The notes under the pieces: generated by a model
Told to the model about the DNA's origin: nothing
Databases searched by the model: none
What the model saw: the letters and a program-made list of their open reading frames with translations, nothing else
Origin: Clostridiales bacterium
GTDB lineage: Bacteria; Bacillota; Clostridia; Christensenellales; Aristaeellaceae
DNA length: 19,823 nt
Reading direction: 5' to 3'
Assembly: GCA_004556985.1 (NCBI GenBank)
Contig: SFFC01000066.1
Location: 1-19,823, forward strand
Made by a program: the position numbers and the translations under genes
Part shown: piece after piece, positions 7,621 through 13,992 of the stretch
Position numbering within the stretch: the stretch's first letter is position 1
Layout of the letters: the number at the start of each line of letters is the position of its first letter

Positions 7621-7710
7621 CTCTGAAAGTCTCTCTGCAAAGCTTCGGACTCGGCCTCAAAGCCATGGGACTTGCATCACTTGGTCGGAAATGCAACCGG
7701 CATCATGCCG
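7614..7710 (-). repeat. Intergenic repeat, copy C (inverted orientation)
   Basis: Third copy of the element, on the minus strand. Read on that strand it begins with GGCATGATGCCGGTTGCATTTCCGAC, here only described in part: the palindrome core GGCATGATGCC is intact, but the outer base next to it is C rather than AA. It ends with a segment close to the end of copy B (CAGAGTAAAAG). It is more diverged than A or B. The peptide frame reads MMPVAFPTK, is broken by an in-frame TGA, then continues with EAESEALQRDFQSKRS. The copy points back toward the 3' end of the nucleoside phosphorylase gene and has no minus-strand gene after it. This argues against a purely 5'-leader function. Confidence 0.75.
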
Positions 7711-7860
7711 TCCCGGCAGGCTGAAAGTCAAAAGACCGGAGACAAAATGTAACTTTTGCAACTATTTTGACTGAAAACTTCATTTTCTTAAAAAGTGGGT
7801 GTAAAAAGCGCGAAAATAAAAGGAAAATAGCAAAAGCGGCTGACCTGAGTTGAATTTCGC

Positions 7861-7889
7861 TTGACATCGATAATTCATTGGGATATAAT
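7861..7889 (+). promoter_or_regulatory. Consensus sigma-A promoter of the amino acid transporter operon
   Basis: Perfect TTGACA (7861-7866), 17-base spacer and perfect TATAAT (7884-7889). The 120 bases upstream (about 7740-7860) are unusually AT-rich for this window and could contain an UP-like element or operator sites, but no specific operator was recognised. Confidence 0.92.
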
Positions 7890-7900
7890 GGACACATTCG

Positions 7901-7919
7901 CCGGAGCGATCCGCTCCGG
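7901..7919 (+). promoter_or_regulatory. Small hairpin in the 5' leader of the binding-protein gene
   Basis: CCGGAGCG (7901-7908), loop ATC, CGCTCCGG (7912-7919): eight perfect pairs starting about five bases after the likely transcription start. It may protect the 5' end of a highly expressed mRNA. The Shine-Dalgarno AAAGGAGGTC follows and remains free. Confidence 0.6.
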
Positions 7920-7942
7920 GACAAGATAAAGGAGGTCTTTCC

Positions 7943-8683
7943 ATGAAGAAGCTTTTTGCCGCGGTGCTGGCGCTGTGCCTGTGCCTTGCCTTGACCGGCG
8001 CTGTTGCCGAGGACTATGTCATCGCGACCGACACCGTCTTCAAGCCGTTTGAGTATACCGACGCCTCCGGCAGCTTTGTCGGCATCGATGTGGATATCCT
8101 TGCCGCCATCGCCGAGGATCAGGGCTTCACCTACACGCTCAACAGCCTCGGCTGGGATGCGGCCATCGCGGCCTGCCAGGCGGGCCAGGCTGACGGCATG
8201 ATTGCCGGCGCCTCCATCACTGACGAGCGCAAGGCCAGCGGCTGGATCTTCTCCGACGGCTACTTTGACGCGACCCAGTGCATGACCGTCTCTGCGGGCA
8301 GCGCCATCGCCTCCTTTGACGACCTGGCGGGCAAGACCGTCGCCGTCAAGACCGGCACGCAGGGCGCCTCCTACGCCGAGAGCCTCAAGGATCAGTATGG
8401 CTTCTCCATCACCTACTTCGAGGATTCCCCGACGATGTACCAGGCGGTCATCGGCGGCCAGACCGTCGCCTGCTTCGAGGATACCCCGATCATGGCGGCG
8501 ACCATCAAGGAAAACGGCCTCCCGCTTGAGATCGTTGAGGGCTCCGAGAACGCCGGCTCTCCCTATGGCTTTGCCATCTTCAACGCCGACAAGCAGGAGC
8601 TGGTCGACAAGTTCAACGCCGGCCTTGCCAGCATCAAGGCGAATGGCAAGTACGACGAGATCCTCGCGAAGTATCTCGACTGA
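7943..8683 (+). CDS. Amino acid ABC transporter substrate-binding protein, family 3
   Basis: Extracytoplasmic binding protein that delivers a polar amino acid to the permease and ATPase encoded next. It has 246 residues. Residues 1-22 form a signal peptide (positive MKK, hydrophobic core, AVA before Glu23). The family 3 signature is GIDVDILAAIAEDQG at 47-61, and GWDAAIAACQAGQADGMIAG (70-89) matches the standard ligand-pocket region. The exact amino acid cannot be decided. No normal lipobox with a cysteine after the hydrophobic core is present: the two cysteines at 12 and 14 are inside it, so cleavage by signal peptidase I is more likely than lipidation. It has a very strong promoter and ribosome binding site, and is separated from the permease gene by a terminator. 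Confidence 0.93.
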   Translation: MKKLFAAVLALCLCLALTGAVAEDYVIATDTVFKPFEYTDASGSFVGIDVDILAAIAEDQGFTYTLNSLGWDAAIAACQAGQADGMIAGASITDERKASGWIFSDGYFDATQCMTVSAGSAIASFDDLAGKTVAVKTGTQGASYAESLKDQYGFSITYFEDSPTMYQAVIGGQTVACFEDTPIMAATIKENGLPLEIVEGSENAGSPYGFAIFNADKQELVDKFNAGLASIKANGKYDEILAKYLD

Positions 8684-8717
8684 TCGCGCCTGCCCGCAAG
8701 TCTGACGAGAGCAAACG

Positions 8718-8751
8718 GAGGGGGCACTGCATTCCGGTGCCTCCTCTTTTT
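8718..8751 (+). terminator. Terminator between binding-protein and permease genes (attenuator)
   Basis: Stem GAGGGGGCAC (8718-8727) with GTGCCTCCTC (8737-8746), ten pairs with one wobble, followed by TTTTT (8747-8751). No new promoter is evident before the permease, so partial read-through would give much more binding protein than membrane parts. Two further small hairpins follow: TCCGCCC with GGGCGGA near 8774-8793, and AGGCGG with CCGCCT near 8829-8846. Confidence 0.83.
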
Positions 8752-8870
8752 GACCTGATGCAGGCGCGCGCCGTCCGCCCTTCCCGGGGCGGATGACCTG
8801 CTGTATGACCACACGCATTCAAAAGCGGAGGCGGCGTTGACCGCCTTCGACGGGAAAGGAGACCTGCTTC

Positions 8871-9542
8871 GTGGCGAGAATTCTCACCGTCTACGGCGAG
8901 CTGCTGCTGCGCGCGATGGGCCAGACGCTGCTTCTGGCGCTGTGCGGCCTGTTCTTCGCGTGCATCATCGGCCTGATCGTCGGCTTGATGAGCGTGATCA
9001 AGAACAGGGCCTGCCGGATCATCGCGTCGGTGTTCGTGGATGTCATCCGTGGCGTGCCGATGATCGTTCTGGCGTATTTCGTGTTCTTCGGCGTCCCCTA
9101 TCTGTTCAATACGATCCTCGGCATCGGCGGTGTGACGCTCTCGGCGCTTCAGGCCGGCACGATCTGCCTCGCGCTCAACTGCGGCGCCTACATGGCCGAG
9201 ATCATCCGCGCGGGCATCGAGTCCGTCGACAGGGGGCAGATGGAGGCCGCGCGCAGCCTGGGCCTGCCCTATTGGCGCGCTATGTACCGCGTCGTGCTGC
9301 CCCAGGCGATCCGCACGATGATCCCCAGCATCATCAACCAGTTCATCATCACGCTCAAGGATACGTCGATCCTCTCGGTCATCGGCTTCCCGGAGCTGGT
9401 TAACACCGCCAAAAACGTCGTTGCGAACACGTTCATGTCCTTCCAGACCTGGGCGATCGTCGCCGTCATGTATCTGATTGTCATCACCGCGCTGTCCCGC
9501 GTGGCGAAGGTGCTGGAGAGGAGGATGAGCCGTGGCCGTTAA
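8871..9542 (+). CDS. Amino acid ABC transporter permease
   Basis: Membrane subunit of a polar amino acid importer (HisM/GlnP family). It has 223 residues with about five hydrophobic segments. The EAA loop that contacts the ATPase is EAARSLGLPYWRAMYRVVLPQA (about 125-146; the conserved Gly is at 131). IRGVPMIVLAYFVFF (59-73) is typical of the family's second segment. The start is GTG at 8871, with AAAGGAG 8 bases before it; no better ATG exists nearby. The end overlaps the start of the ATPase gene by 11 bases, implying coupled translation. A single permease gene suggests a homodimeric membrane core. Confidence 0.94.
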   Translation: MARILTVYGELLLRAMGQTLLLALCGLFFACIIGLIVGLMSVIKNRACRIIASVFVDVIRGVPMIVLAYFVFFGVPYLFNTILGIGGVTLSALQAGTICLALNCGAYMAEIIRAGIESVDRGQMEAARSLGLPYWRAMYRVVLPQAIRTMIPSIINQFIITLKDTSILSVIGFPELVNTAKNVVANTFMSFQTWAIVAVMYLIVITALSRVAKVLERRMSRGR

Positions 9543-10278
9543 GCGAGACAAGGTCAAGGTCCACGTCAGCCATCTCAAGAAGAACTTTGGCAAGCTCGAG
9601 GTGCTTAAGGATGTCTCCACAGATGTCTATGAGGGCGAGGTTGTCGTCATCATCGGCCCCTCCGGCAGCGGCAAATCGACCTTCCTGCGCTGCATGAACA
9701 GGCTGGAGGAGATCACGGCGGGCGAGGTTGTCGTCGACGGTGTGGACATCACGGACAAGCACACAGACATCAACAGGGTGCGCGAAAATGTCGGCATGGT
9801 GTTCCAGCATTTCAACCTCTTTGCCAACATGAACGTCCTGCGCAACCTGATGCTCGCGCCGGTCGACCTCAAGAAGGCGGACAAGGATACCGCCCGCGAG
9901 CAGGCGCTGCAGATGCTCGACCGCGTCGGCCTGCGCGACAAGGCGGAGGTCTATCCCTCTCAGCTCTCCGGCGGGCAGAAGCAGCGTGTTGCCATCGCGC
10001 GGGCGCTGTGCATGAAGCCAGACATCATGCTCTTTGACGAGCCGACCTCCGCGCTCGACCCGGAGATGGTCGGTGAGGTGCTCGAGGTTATGAAGGAGCT
10101 CGCCCGTGAGGGCATGACGATGATCATCGTCACGCACGAGATGGGCTTTGCGCGCGAGGTCGCCGACCGGGTGCTCTTCATGGATGGCGGCTATATCGTC
10201 GAGGAGGGCACGCCTGCGGAGGTCTTCGGCAGCCCGAAGAACGCGCGGACCAGGGATTTTCTCAACAAGGTGCTTTGA
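9532..10278 (+). CDS. Amino acid ABC transporter ATP-binding protein
   Basis: Cytoplasmic ATPase of the importer (GlnQ/HisP family). It has 248 residues. Walker A is GPSGSGKST (42-50), the Q-loop is FQH (91-93), the ABC signature is LSGGQKQR (145-152), Walker B is IMLFDEP (165-171), and the switch His is at 202 in VTHEM. The start is GTG at 9532, inside the permease gene, with GGAGG about 7 bases upstream. It completes a binding protein-permease-ATPase operon. The C-terminus has no extra regulatory domain, as expected for this family. Confidence 0.96.
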   Translation: MAVKRDKVKVHVSHLKKNFGKLEVLKDVSTDVYEGEVVVIIGPSGSGKSTFLRCMNRLEEITAGEVVVDGVDITDKHTDINRVRENVGMVFQHFNLFANMNVLRNLMLAPVDLKKADKDTAREQALQMLDRVGLRDKAEVYPSQLSGGQKQRVAIARALCMKPDIMLFDEPTSALDPEMVGEVLEVMKELAREGMTMIIVTHEMGFAREVADRVLFMDGGYIVEEGTPAEVFGSPKNARTRDFLNKVL

Positions 10279-10286
10279 AAGCAGAC

Positions 10287-10325
10287 AAGCAGCCGACCCG
10301 GGCTTCTGCCCGGGCCGGCTGCTTT
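10287..10325 (+). terminator. Strong hairpin ending the amino acid transporter operon
   Basis: AAGCAGCCG and CCCGGGC pair with GCCCGGG and CGGCTGCTT, with a single A/C mismatch between the two segments and a TTCT loop (stem 10287-10303 with 10308-10324). The T tail is short. It also lies after the convergent flavoprotein gene and may serve both. Confidence 0.8.
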
Positions 10326-10356
10326 GGAGAAAGGAAAGGGAAGAAAAGAGGAAGGG

Positions 10357-10842
10357 TCAGTTCTGGTCGTACTGCTTGACCTCGACGGATTGCTTGTCAA
10401 AGTCGATGAAGATCTGGTAGGCGTAGTTGTCCTCGCTGGTGTCCCAGATCTCCACGAACTTGGGCGTGACCTCGATGATGATCTCGGTGTCCTCGTGGGA
10501 ATACTTGTTGTAGCTGCCCCAGAGGAACTTCTTGTAGAGGGTTTCAAACCGGCGATCCGGCTCCTCCACGACGAGGCCCTTGTTCTGCGCGAGACCTTCA
10601 ATCTGCACGCCGCTCCAGCACAGCGCGACGTGGGGGTTTTCAAAGAGCTGCTGCGTCTTGCGGAAGTTCTTGTCGGTCTTGAACCAGACCTTGCCGTCAT
10701 AAAACAGGCAGCTTACGTTGCGCACCATGACATAGTCGTTGACCGAGCTGGCCAGCGCCATGATCTTGGAGTCGCCGAGCTTCTCAAACATGATCTCCAC
10801 GGCCTGCTCGAACGTGAGATGCTTGTCCACACTGAATTTCAT
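10357..10842 (-). CDS. Pyridoxamine 5'-phosphate oxidase-like FMN-binding protein
   Basis: 161 residues with the split-barrel fold of the PNPOx-like flavin-binding superfamily. Marks are KIMALASSVNDYVMVRNVSCLFYDGKVWFKTDKNFRKTQQLFENPHVAL in the first half (about 26-74), where the YDGKVWFKT strand and the following Asn-Pro-His-Val-Ala-Leu turn are typical. GVQIEGLAQ follows. Members bind FMN, F420 or heme; many are of unknown role, and this one lacks evidence for true vitamin B6 oxidation. The ATG at 10842 follows AGGAGG by about ten bases. The gene lies downstream of and on the same strand as the riboflavin transporter, separated by hairpins. A link to flavin supply is possible but not shown. 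Confidence 0.82.
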   Translation of the reverse strand: MKFSVDKHLTFEQAVEIMFEKLGDSKIMALASSVNDYVMVRNVSCLFYDGKVWFKTDKNFRKTQQLFENPHVALCWSGVQIEGLAQNKGLVVEEPDRRFETLYKKFLWGSYNKYSHEDTEIIIEVTPKFVEIWDTSEDNYAYQIFIDFDKQSVEVKQYDQN

Positions 10843-10952
10843 CGGGAAACAGCCTCCTGTCGGTTTGATGGATAATCCTTGGTCAAGCAGCTGCGTCGGT
10901 CGCAGAGCTTGCTGGATTCAATGGATTGTTTTCGGGAGTAGATGGGGTGTCC

Positions 10953-11020
10953 TCTCCCCCCCTCCGGGGGAGAAGACATGTTTGTCGAGGATCCGGGCGG
11001 CCGCGACGGCCGCCCGGATC
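10953..11020 (-). terminator. Two tandem GC-rich hairpins after ribU
   Basis: The first, touching the ribU stop, has a perfect 14-bp stem, GATCCGGGCGGCCG (10990-11003) with CGGCCGCCCGGATC (11007-11020), and a three-base loop. The second is TCTCCCCC (10953-10960) with GGGGGAGA (10966-10973). Neither has a T tail, so they may pause transcription or protect mRNA ends rather than act as classical terminators. Confidence 0.6.
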
Positions 11021-11618
11021 ACTGAATGAGCTTCTTGAGCGGCACGCTGATCTTCTTGTAGACCAGCATGGTGATGACGGACGTGACCGCGCGGGAGATC
11101 ACGTTGAACGGCACGACGGAGAACGCGGCGAAGGTCGGAACGTCGGTGATCCAGGGATTCGCGGCGCTGCAGATCTCGATGATGGAATCCCAGCTCATGC
11201 CGTAGAGGTAGATGTAGGCGGGGAAGATGAGGTAGAGATTGGTGAAGATGGCGACGATGACGCTGAGCGCGGAGCCGAGCACAAGGCCGATGGCCGCACC
11301 CTTCTTCGTCCTGTGCTTCCTGTAATAGAGGACAGCGGGCAGCACGTACGCCAGGCTCAGCAGGAAATTCTGCACCTCGCCGGTGAACATGGAGCTCGTG
11401 CCCTTGAACACCAGGATCAGCAGAATTTTGACGGCGATGATTTCCACCGCGCCGGCCGGGCCGAGGATGAAGCCGCCGATCATCTCCGGCAGCGCGGAGA
11501 GATCGAACTCCGCGAACGGAGAGAGGAAGGGCACGCCGAAGTTCAGGTACATGAGGATGAAGGCGATGGCGCCCATCAGGGCGGCCATGGTGAGGCGGCG
11601 GACCTTGGTTCTGTTCAT
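11019..11618 (-). CDS. ribU: ECF transporter S component, riboflavin (RibU-type)
   Basis: Membrane substrate-binding subunit of an energy-coupling-factor importer. It has 199 residues from the ATG at 11618, which is 8 bases after GGGAGG; an upstream in-frame extension to 11660 lies inside the riboswitch terminator and is rejected. The N-terminal KVRRLTMAALMGAIAFILMYLNFGVPF carries the small-residue-rich helix typical of S components. SALPEMIGGFILGPAGAVEIIAVKILLILVFKGTSSMFTGE (about 41-81) is characteristic of RibU. About six hydrophobic segments are visible. The upstream FMN riboswitch strongly supports riboflavin as substrate. The shared ECF ATPases and T component are not in this window, as expected for a group II ECF system. 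Confidence 0.93.
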   Translation of the reverse strand: MNRTKVRRLTMAALMGAIAFILMYLNFGVPFLSPFAEFDLSALPEMIGGFILGPAGAVEIIAVKILLILVFKGTSSMFTGEVQNFLLSLAYVLPAVLYYRKHRTKKGAAIGLVLGSALSVIVAIFTNLYLIFPAYIYLYGMSWDSIIEICSAANPWITDVPTFAAFSVVPFNVISRAVTSVITMLVYKKISVPLKKLIQ

Positions 11619-11636
11619 AAGAGAAACCTCCCAAAT

Positions 11637-11676
11637 AAAAATTCCTGAAGCCAAAATCAAAGCTCGGCCTCAGGAA
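11637..11676 (-). terminator. Expression-platform terminator of the FMN riboswitch
   Basis: Read on the minus strand: TTCCTGAGGCC (11676-11666) pairs with GGCTTCAGGAA (11652-11642), 11 pairs with one wobble, then five T. The ribU Shine-Dalgarno comes five bases later. The segment ATTCCTCCTGAAT just after the aptamer could pair with the terminator's right arm as antiterminator; that is inference. Confidence 0.83.
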
Positions 11677-11734
11677 ATTCCTTGTGTAGCAACCGGCGCG
11701 CCCAAAAGACGCCCGCGACGCATTCAGGAGGAAT

Positions 11735-11853
11735 CAGTCTTTTCCCATCCGGACTGTACCGTCGGTTCTGGAATCTCACCAGATCGGCCTCCCGCAAAGG
11801 AGAGGTTCATGGACTCTACCATCGGTCGGGATTTACACCCTGCCCCAAAGACC
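11735..11853 (-). ncRNA. FMN riboswitch (RFN element)
   Basis: On the minus strand the aptamer shows the hallmark conserved segments in order: GGGGCAGGGTG, AAATCCCGACC, GGTAGAGTCCATGAACC, GGGAGGCCGATCTGGTGAGA, GAACCGACGGTACAGTCCGG and ATGGGAAAAGA. The ends pair as P1 (GTCTTT with AAAGAC). FMN binding in such leaders favours the terminator, lowering riboflavin uptake when flavin is plentiful. The aptamer precedes ribU with a terminator in between. Confidence 0.97.
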
Positions 11854-11875
11854 ATTCAATTTTAACTTCGCATAC

Positions 11876-11904
11876 ACTTTATGCCATTGCGGCGGTTTTG
11901 TCAA
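11876..11904 (-). promoter_or_regulatory. Promoter of the FMN riboswitch-ribU unit
   Basis: Minus strand TTGACA (11904-11899), 17-base spacer, TAAAGT (11881-11876). It lies between the end of ttcA and the aptamer, giving a leader of roughly 250 bases. Confidence 0.8.
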
Positions 11905-11947
11905 GGGGTTTTGTGCAAAAAGAGCCGGATCAATTTGCGCTTCGGAA

Positions 11948-12685
11948 TCAAACCTCGTCCCGGCCGGCCTGCCGCTTGTCCCACAGGCCGTACTGATCGC
12001 TGTTTTTGAGCGCGCTCAGCGTGTATTCCTTCAGGCGGGGATGGTCTTTGGAGAGCGTTTTGAGCATCTCCTTGATCTCCTGCCTGCGGGAATGGCCGTC
12101 CTGCGGACAGGGATTGTGAACGACCGGCAGGGAAAGCGCTTTGGCGACGTGGACGATGTGCTTCTCGGGAACGTAGACCATGGGCCGGATGACGGCGAGG
12201 CCGCGGTCGGGCAGAAAGGTGTTGGGATGGAAGGTATGCAGCCGGCCCTCGTAAATCAGCGACATGAACAGCGTCTCCACAGCGTCCTCGCGGTGGTGAC
12301 CGAGCGCGACCTTCGTGCAACCGGCGGCCTGCGCGGCGTCGAGCAGCGCGCCGCGGCGCATTCTCGCGCAGAGCGCGCAGGGGTTTTCCTCCCGGCGCAG
12401 GTCGAAAATGATCTTCGCGATGTCGGTGTCAAGCACGGTATAGGGCACCTCAAGCGCGTCGCACAGCGCGCGGATGGGCGCAAGGTCGAACGGCTCAAGC
12501 CCCATGTCCACCGTGATGGCATGGAGGGAAAAATCCTTGCCGGGGAAGCGGCGGTAGCGCGCGAGGGCCTCGAGCAGCAGCAGGCTGTCCTTGCCGCCGG
12601 AGACGCCGACGGCGACGCGGTCGCCGGGTGCGATCAGATCAAAATCCGCATCCGCCCTGCGGATGCAGCCGAGCACGGTCTTCAT
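11948..12685 (-). CDS. ttcA: TtcA-family tRNA 2-thiocytidine biosynthesis protein
   Basis: PP-loop ATPase family that in E. coli inserts sulfur at cytidine 32 of certain tRNAs using an Fe-S cluster. It has 245 residues, somewhat shorter than E. coli TtcA. The PP-loop is SGGKDS (29-34). The Cys pair is CALC (103-106), followed by ARMRRG as in TtcA, and the third likely cluster ligand is Cys193 in NPCPQDG. GHHREDAVETL (129-139) is also family-typical. The target tRNA in this organism is inferred from the family only. The start at 12685 has only a weak ribosome site (GAAGGGA about 12 bases away). It is divergent from the DUF368 gene, and no good terminator separates it from the ribU promoter. 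Confidence 0.9.
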   Translation of the reverse strand: MKTVLGCIRRADADFDLIAPGDRVAVGVSGGKDSLLLLEALARYRRFPGKDFSLHAITVDMGLEPFDLAPIRALCDALEVPYTVLDTDIAKIIFDLRREENPCALCARMRRGALLDAAQAAGCTKVALGHHREDAVETLFMSLIYEGRLHTFHPNTFLPDRGLAVIRPMVYVPEKHIVHVAKALSLPVVHNPCPQDGHSRRQEIKEMLKTLSKDHPRLKEYTLSALKNSDQYGLWDKRQAGRDEV

Positions 12686-12717
12686 GAAGCGGTCGATCCC
12701 TTCGTTTTTCTTTGGTC

Positions 12718-12746
12718 AGTATACGCGCGCATGAAGATTCTGTCAA
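12718..12746 (-). promoter_or_regulatory. Promoter of ttcA
   Basis: Minus strand TTGACA (12746-12741), 17-base spacer, TATACT (12723-12718). Its -35 box is 16 bases from the -35 box of the divergent promoter at 12763. Confidence 0.87.
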
Positions 12747-12762
12747 GTTGTGCCGTCAGGGC

Positions 12763-12791
12763 TTGACGCGGCAGGAAAAGACTGATAGAAT
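12763..12791 (+). promoter_or_regulatory. Promoter of the DUF368 gene
   Basis: TTGACG (12763-12768), 17-base spacer, TAGAAT (12786-12791). It is back-to-back with the ttcA promoter. The leader then contains a hairpin (GGGCGCTGC, loop TTTT, GCAGGCGCCC; 12812-12834, with a one-base bulge) without a T tail. Confidence 0.8.
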
Positions 12792-12891
12792 ATCCGTTGA
12801 TTTGCCAAACCGGGCGCTGCTTTTGCAGGCGCCCCGTCAGGAAAACGGAATGGAACCCGAAATGCCCGGAAACATAGAAGGAGAATATAGA

Positions 12892-13746
12892 ATGAAAACA
12901 ATCGTGGAGATTCTGCGCGGCGTCCTCATCGGCCTGGCGAACATCATTCCCGGCGTGAGCGGCGGCACGATGATGGTCTCGATGGGCATCTATGACACGA
13001 TCATCGGCTGCATCAACACGCTGTTCAAGGATTTCAGGCGCTGCGTGAAAATCCTCTGGCCGTATCTGGTGGGCATGGTGCTGGGTATTCTCGGCCTGGC
13101 GAAGCTGATCACCTACCTGCTGGGGACGTTCCCGCTGCAGACCAACCTGACCTTTATCGGCCTGATCTTCGGCGGCCTGCCGGTGATTCTGCACAAGACG
13201 AAGGGGGAGAAGAAGGGCGCTCCCGGCCTGATCGCGTTTGTCGCGGCCTTTGCGCTGGTGATCGTGCTGCAGATTCTGGGCGAGGGCAACGGCCAGGACG
13301 CGGCGCTCAGCTTCAGCATCGGACAGATTCTGATTCTGTTCATCATGGGCGTGATCGCCTCGGCGACGATGGTCATCCCCGGCGTGAGCGGCTCGATGAT
13401 GCTGATGCTGCTGGGCTACTATAACCCGATCGTCGGCTCGGTCAGCCGGATGGTCGACGCGCTGCTGCACGTCAACATGAGCGAGATCCTCGCCTGCTGC
13501 GGCGTGCTCGTGCCGTTCGGCATCGGCGTGGTCGTCGGCATCTTCGCCATCGCCAAGCTGATCGAGCTGCTGCTTTCCCGCTATCCCGGCCCGACTTACT
13601 GCGCGATTCTCGGCCTCGTCGCGGCCTCGCCGGTCGCCATCCTGATGGCGATGGACTATACCGGCGTGACGCTGATCAGCTGGGTGATCGGCGCGGCGCT
13701 GTTTGCGGCGGGCTTTGCCGCGGCCTACAGGCTCGGCGGCGAATGA
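12892..13746 (+). CDS. DUF368 membrane protein (PopT-like undecaprenyl phosphate translocase family)
   Basis: 284 residues from the ATG at 12892, which follows GAAGGAG; an in-frame extension to 12712 would cross the promoter and is rejected. The protein has about eight hydrophobic segments arranged as two halves. Each half carries the family motif: IPGVSGGT at 19-26 and IPGVSGSM at 162-169, suggesting an internal duplication with re-entrant loops. DUF368 proteins have been reported to recycle the carrier lipid undecaprenyl phosphate across the membrane for cell wall synthesis; assignment here rests on the family, not on anything unique in the sequence. It is a single-gene unit between its own promoter and the metK leader. 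No T-tailed terminator is seen after it. Confidence 0.9.
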   Translation: MKTIVEILRGVLIGLANIIPGVSGGTMMVSMGIYDTIIGCINTLFKDFRRCVKILWPYLVGMVLGILGLAKLITYLLGTFPLQTNLTFIGLIFGGLPVILHKTKGEKKGAPGLIAFVAAFALVIVLQILGEGNGQDAALSFSIGQILILFIMGVIASATMVIPGVSGSMMLMLLGYYNPIVGSVSRMVDALLHVNMSEILACCGVLVPFGIGVVVGIFAIAKLIELLLSRYPGPTYCAILGLVAASPVAILMAMDYTGVTLISWVIGAALFAAGFAAAYRLGGE

Positions 13747-13759
13747 GCGAAAAAAACGG

Positions 13760-13788
13760 TTGACAAAACCGACAGAGTCTGATACCAT
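13760..13788 (+). promoter_or_regulatory. Promoter of the S-box leader and metK
   Basis: Perfect TTGACA (13760-13765), 17-base spacer, TACCAT (13783-13788). It starts 14 bases after the DUF368 stop and the predicted RNA start is just before the SAM aptamer. Confidence 0.78.
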
Positions 13789-13804
13789 AATCAAGTTCAT
13801 AAAA

Positions 13805-13902
13805 CCTTATCCAGAGTGGTGGAGGGAATGGGCCCTTTGAAACCCGGCAACCGGACTCGATCCGGTGCTAAATCCCACGACAGCGATGTCGGCAGATGAG
13901 GT
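13805..13902 (+). ncRNA. SAM-I (S-box) riboswitch
   Basis: Contains the conserved core in order: CTTATCCAGAGTGGTGGAGG, GGCCCTTTGAAACCCGGCAA, GGTGCTAAATCCCA and GATGTCGGCAGATGAGG. P1 forms between CCTTATC (13805-13811) and GATGAGG (13895-13901). SAM binding is expected to favour the terminator at 13919-13949 and so repress SAM synthetase when SAM is abundant. Confidence 0.97.
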
Positions 13903-13918
13903 GTGGTCAAGATGGTTG

Positions 13919-13949
13919 CCGCCCGATTTGCGAGAATCGGGCGGTTTTT
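13919..13949 (+). terminator. Expression-platform terminator of the S-box leader
   Basis: Perfect 10-bp stem CCGCCCGATT (13919-13928) with AATCGGGCGG (13935-13944), six-base loop, then five T. It ends 43 bases before the metK start. Confidence 0.92.
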
Positions 13950-13992
13950 CTGTTCCCCGCAGGCCGGCACACATTTTTGAGGAGGATATAAG

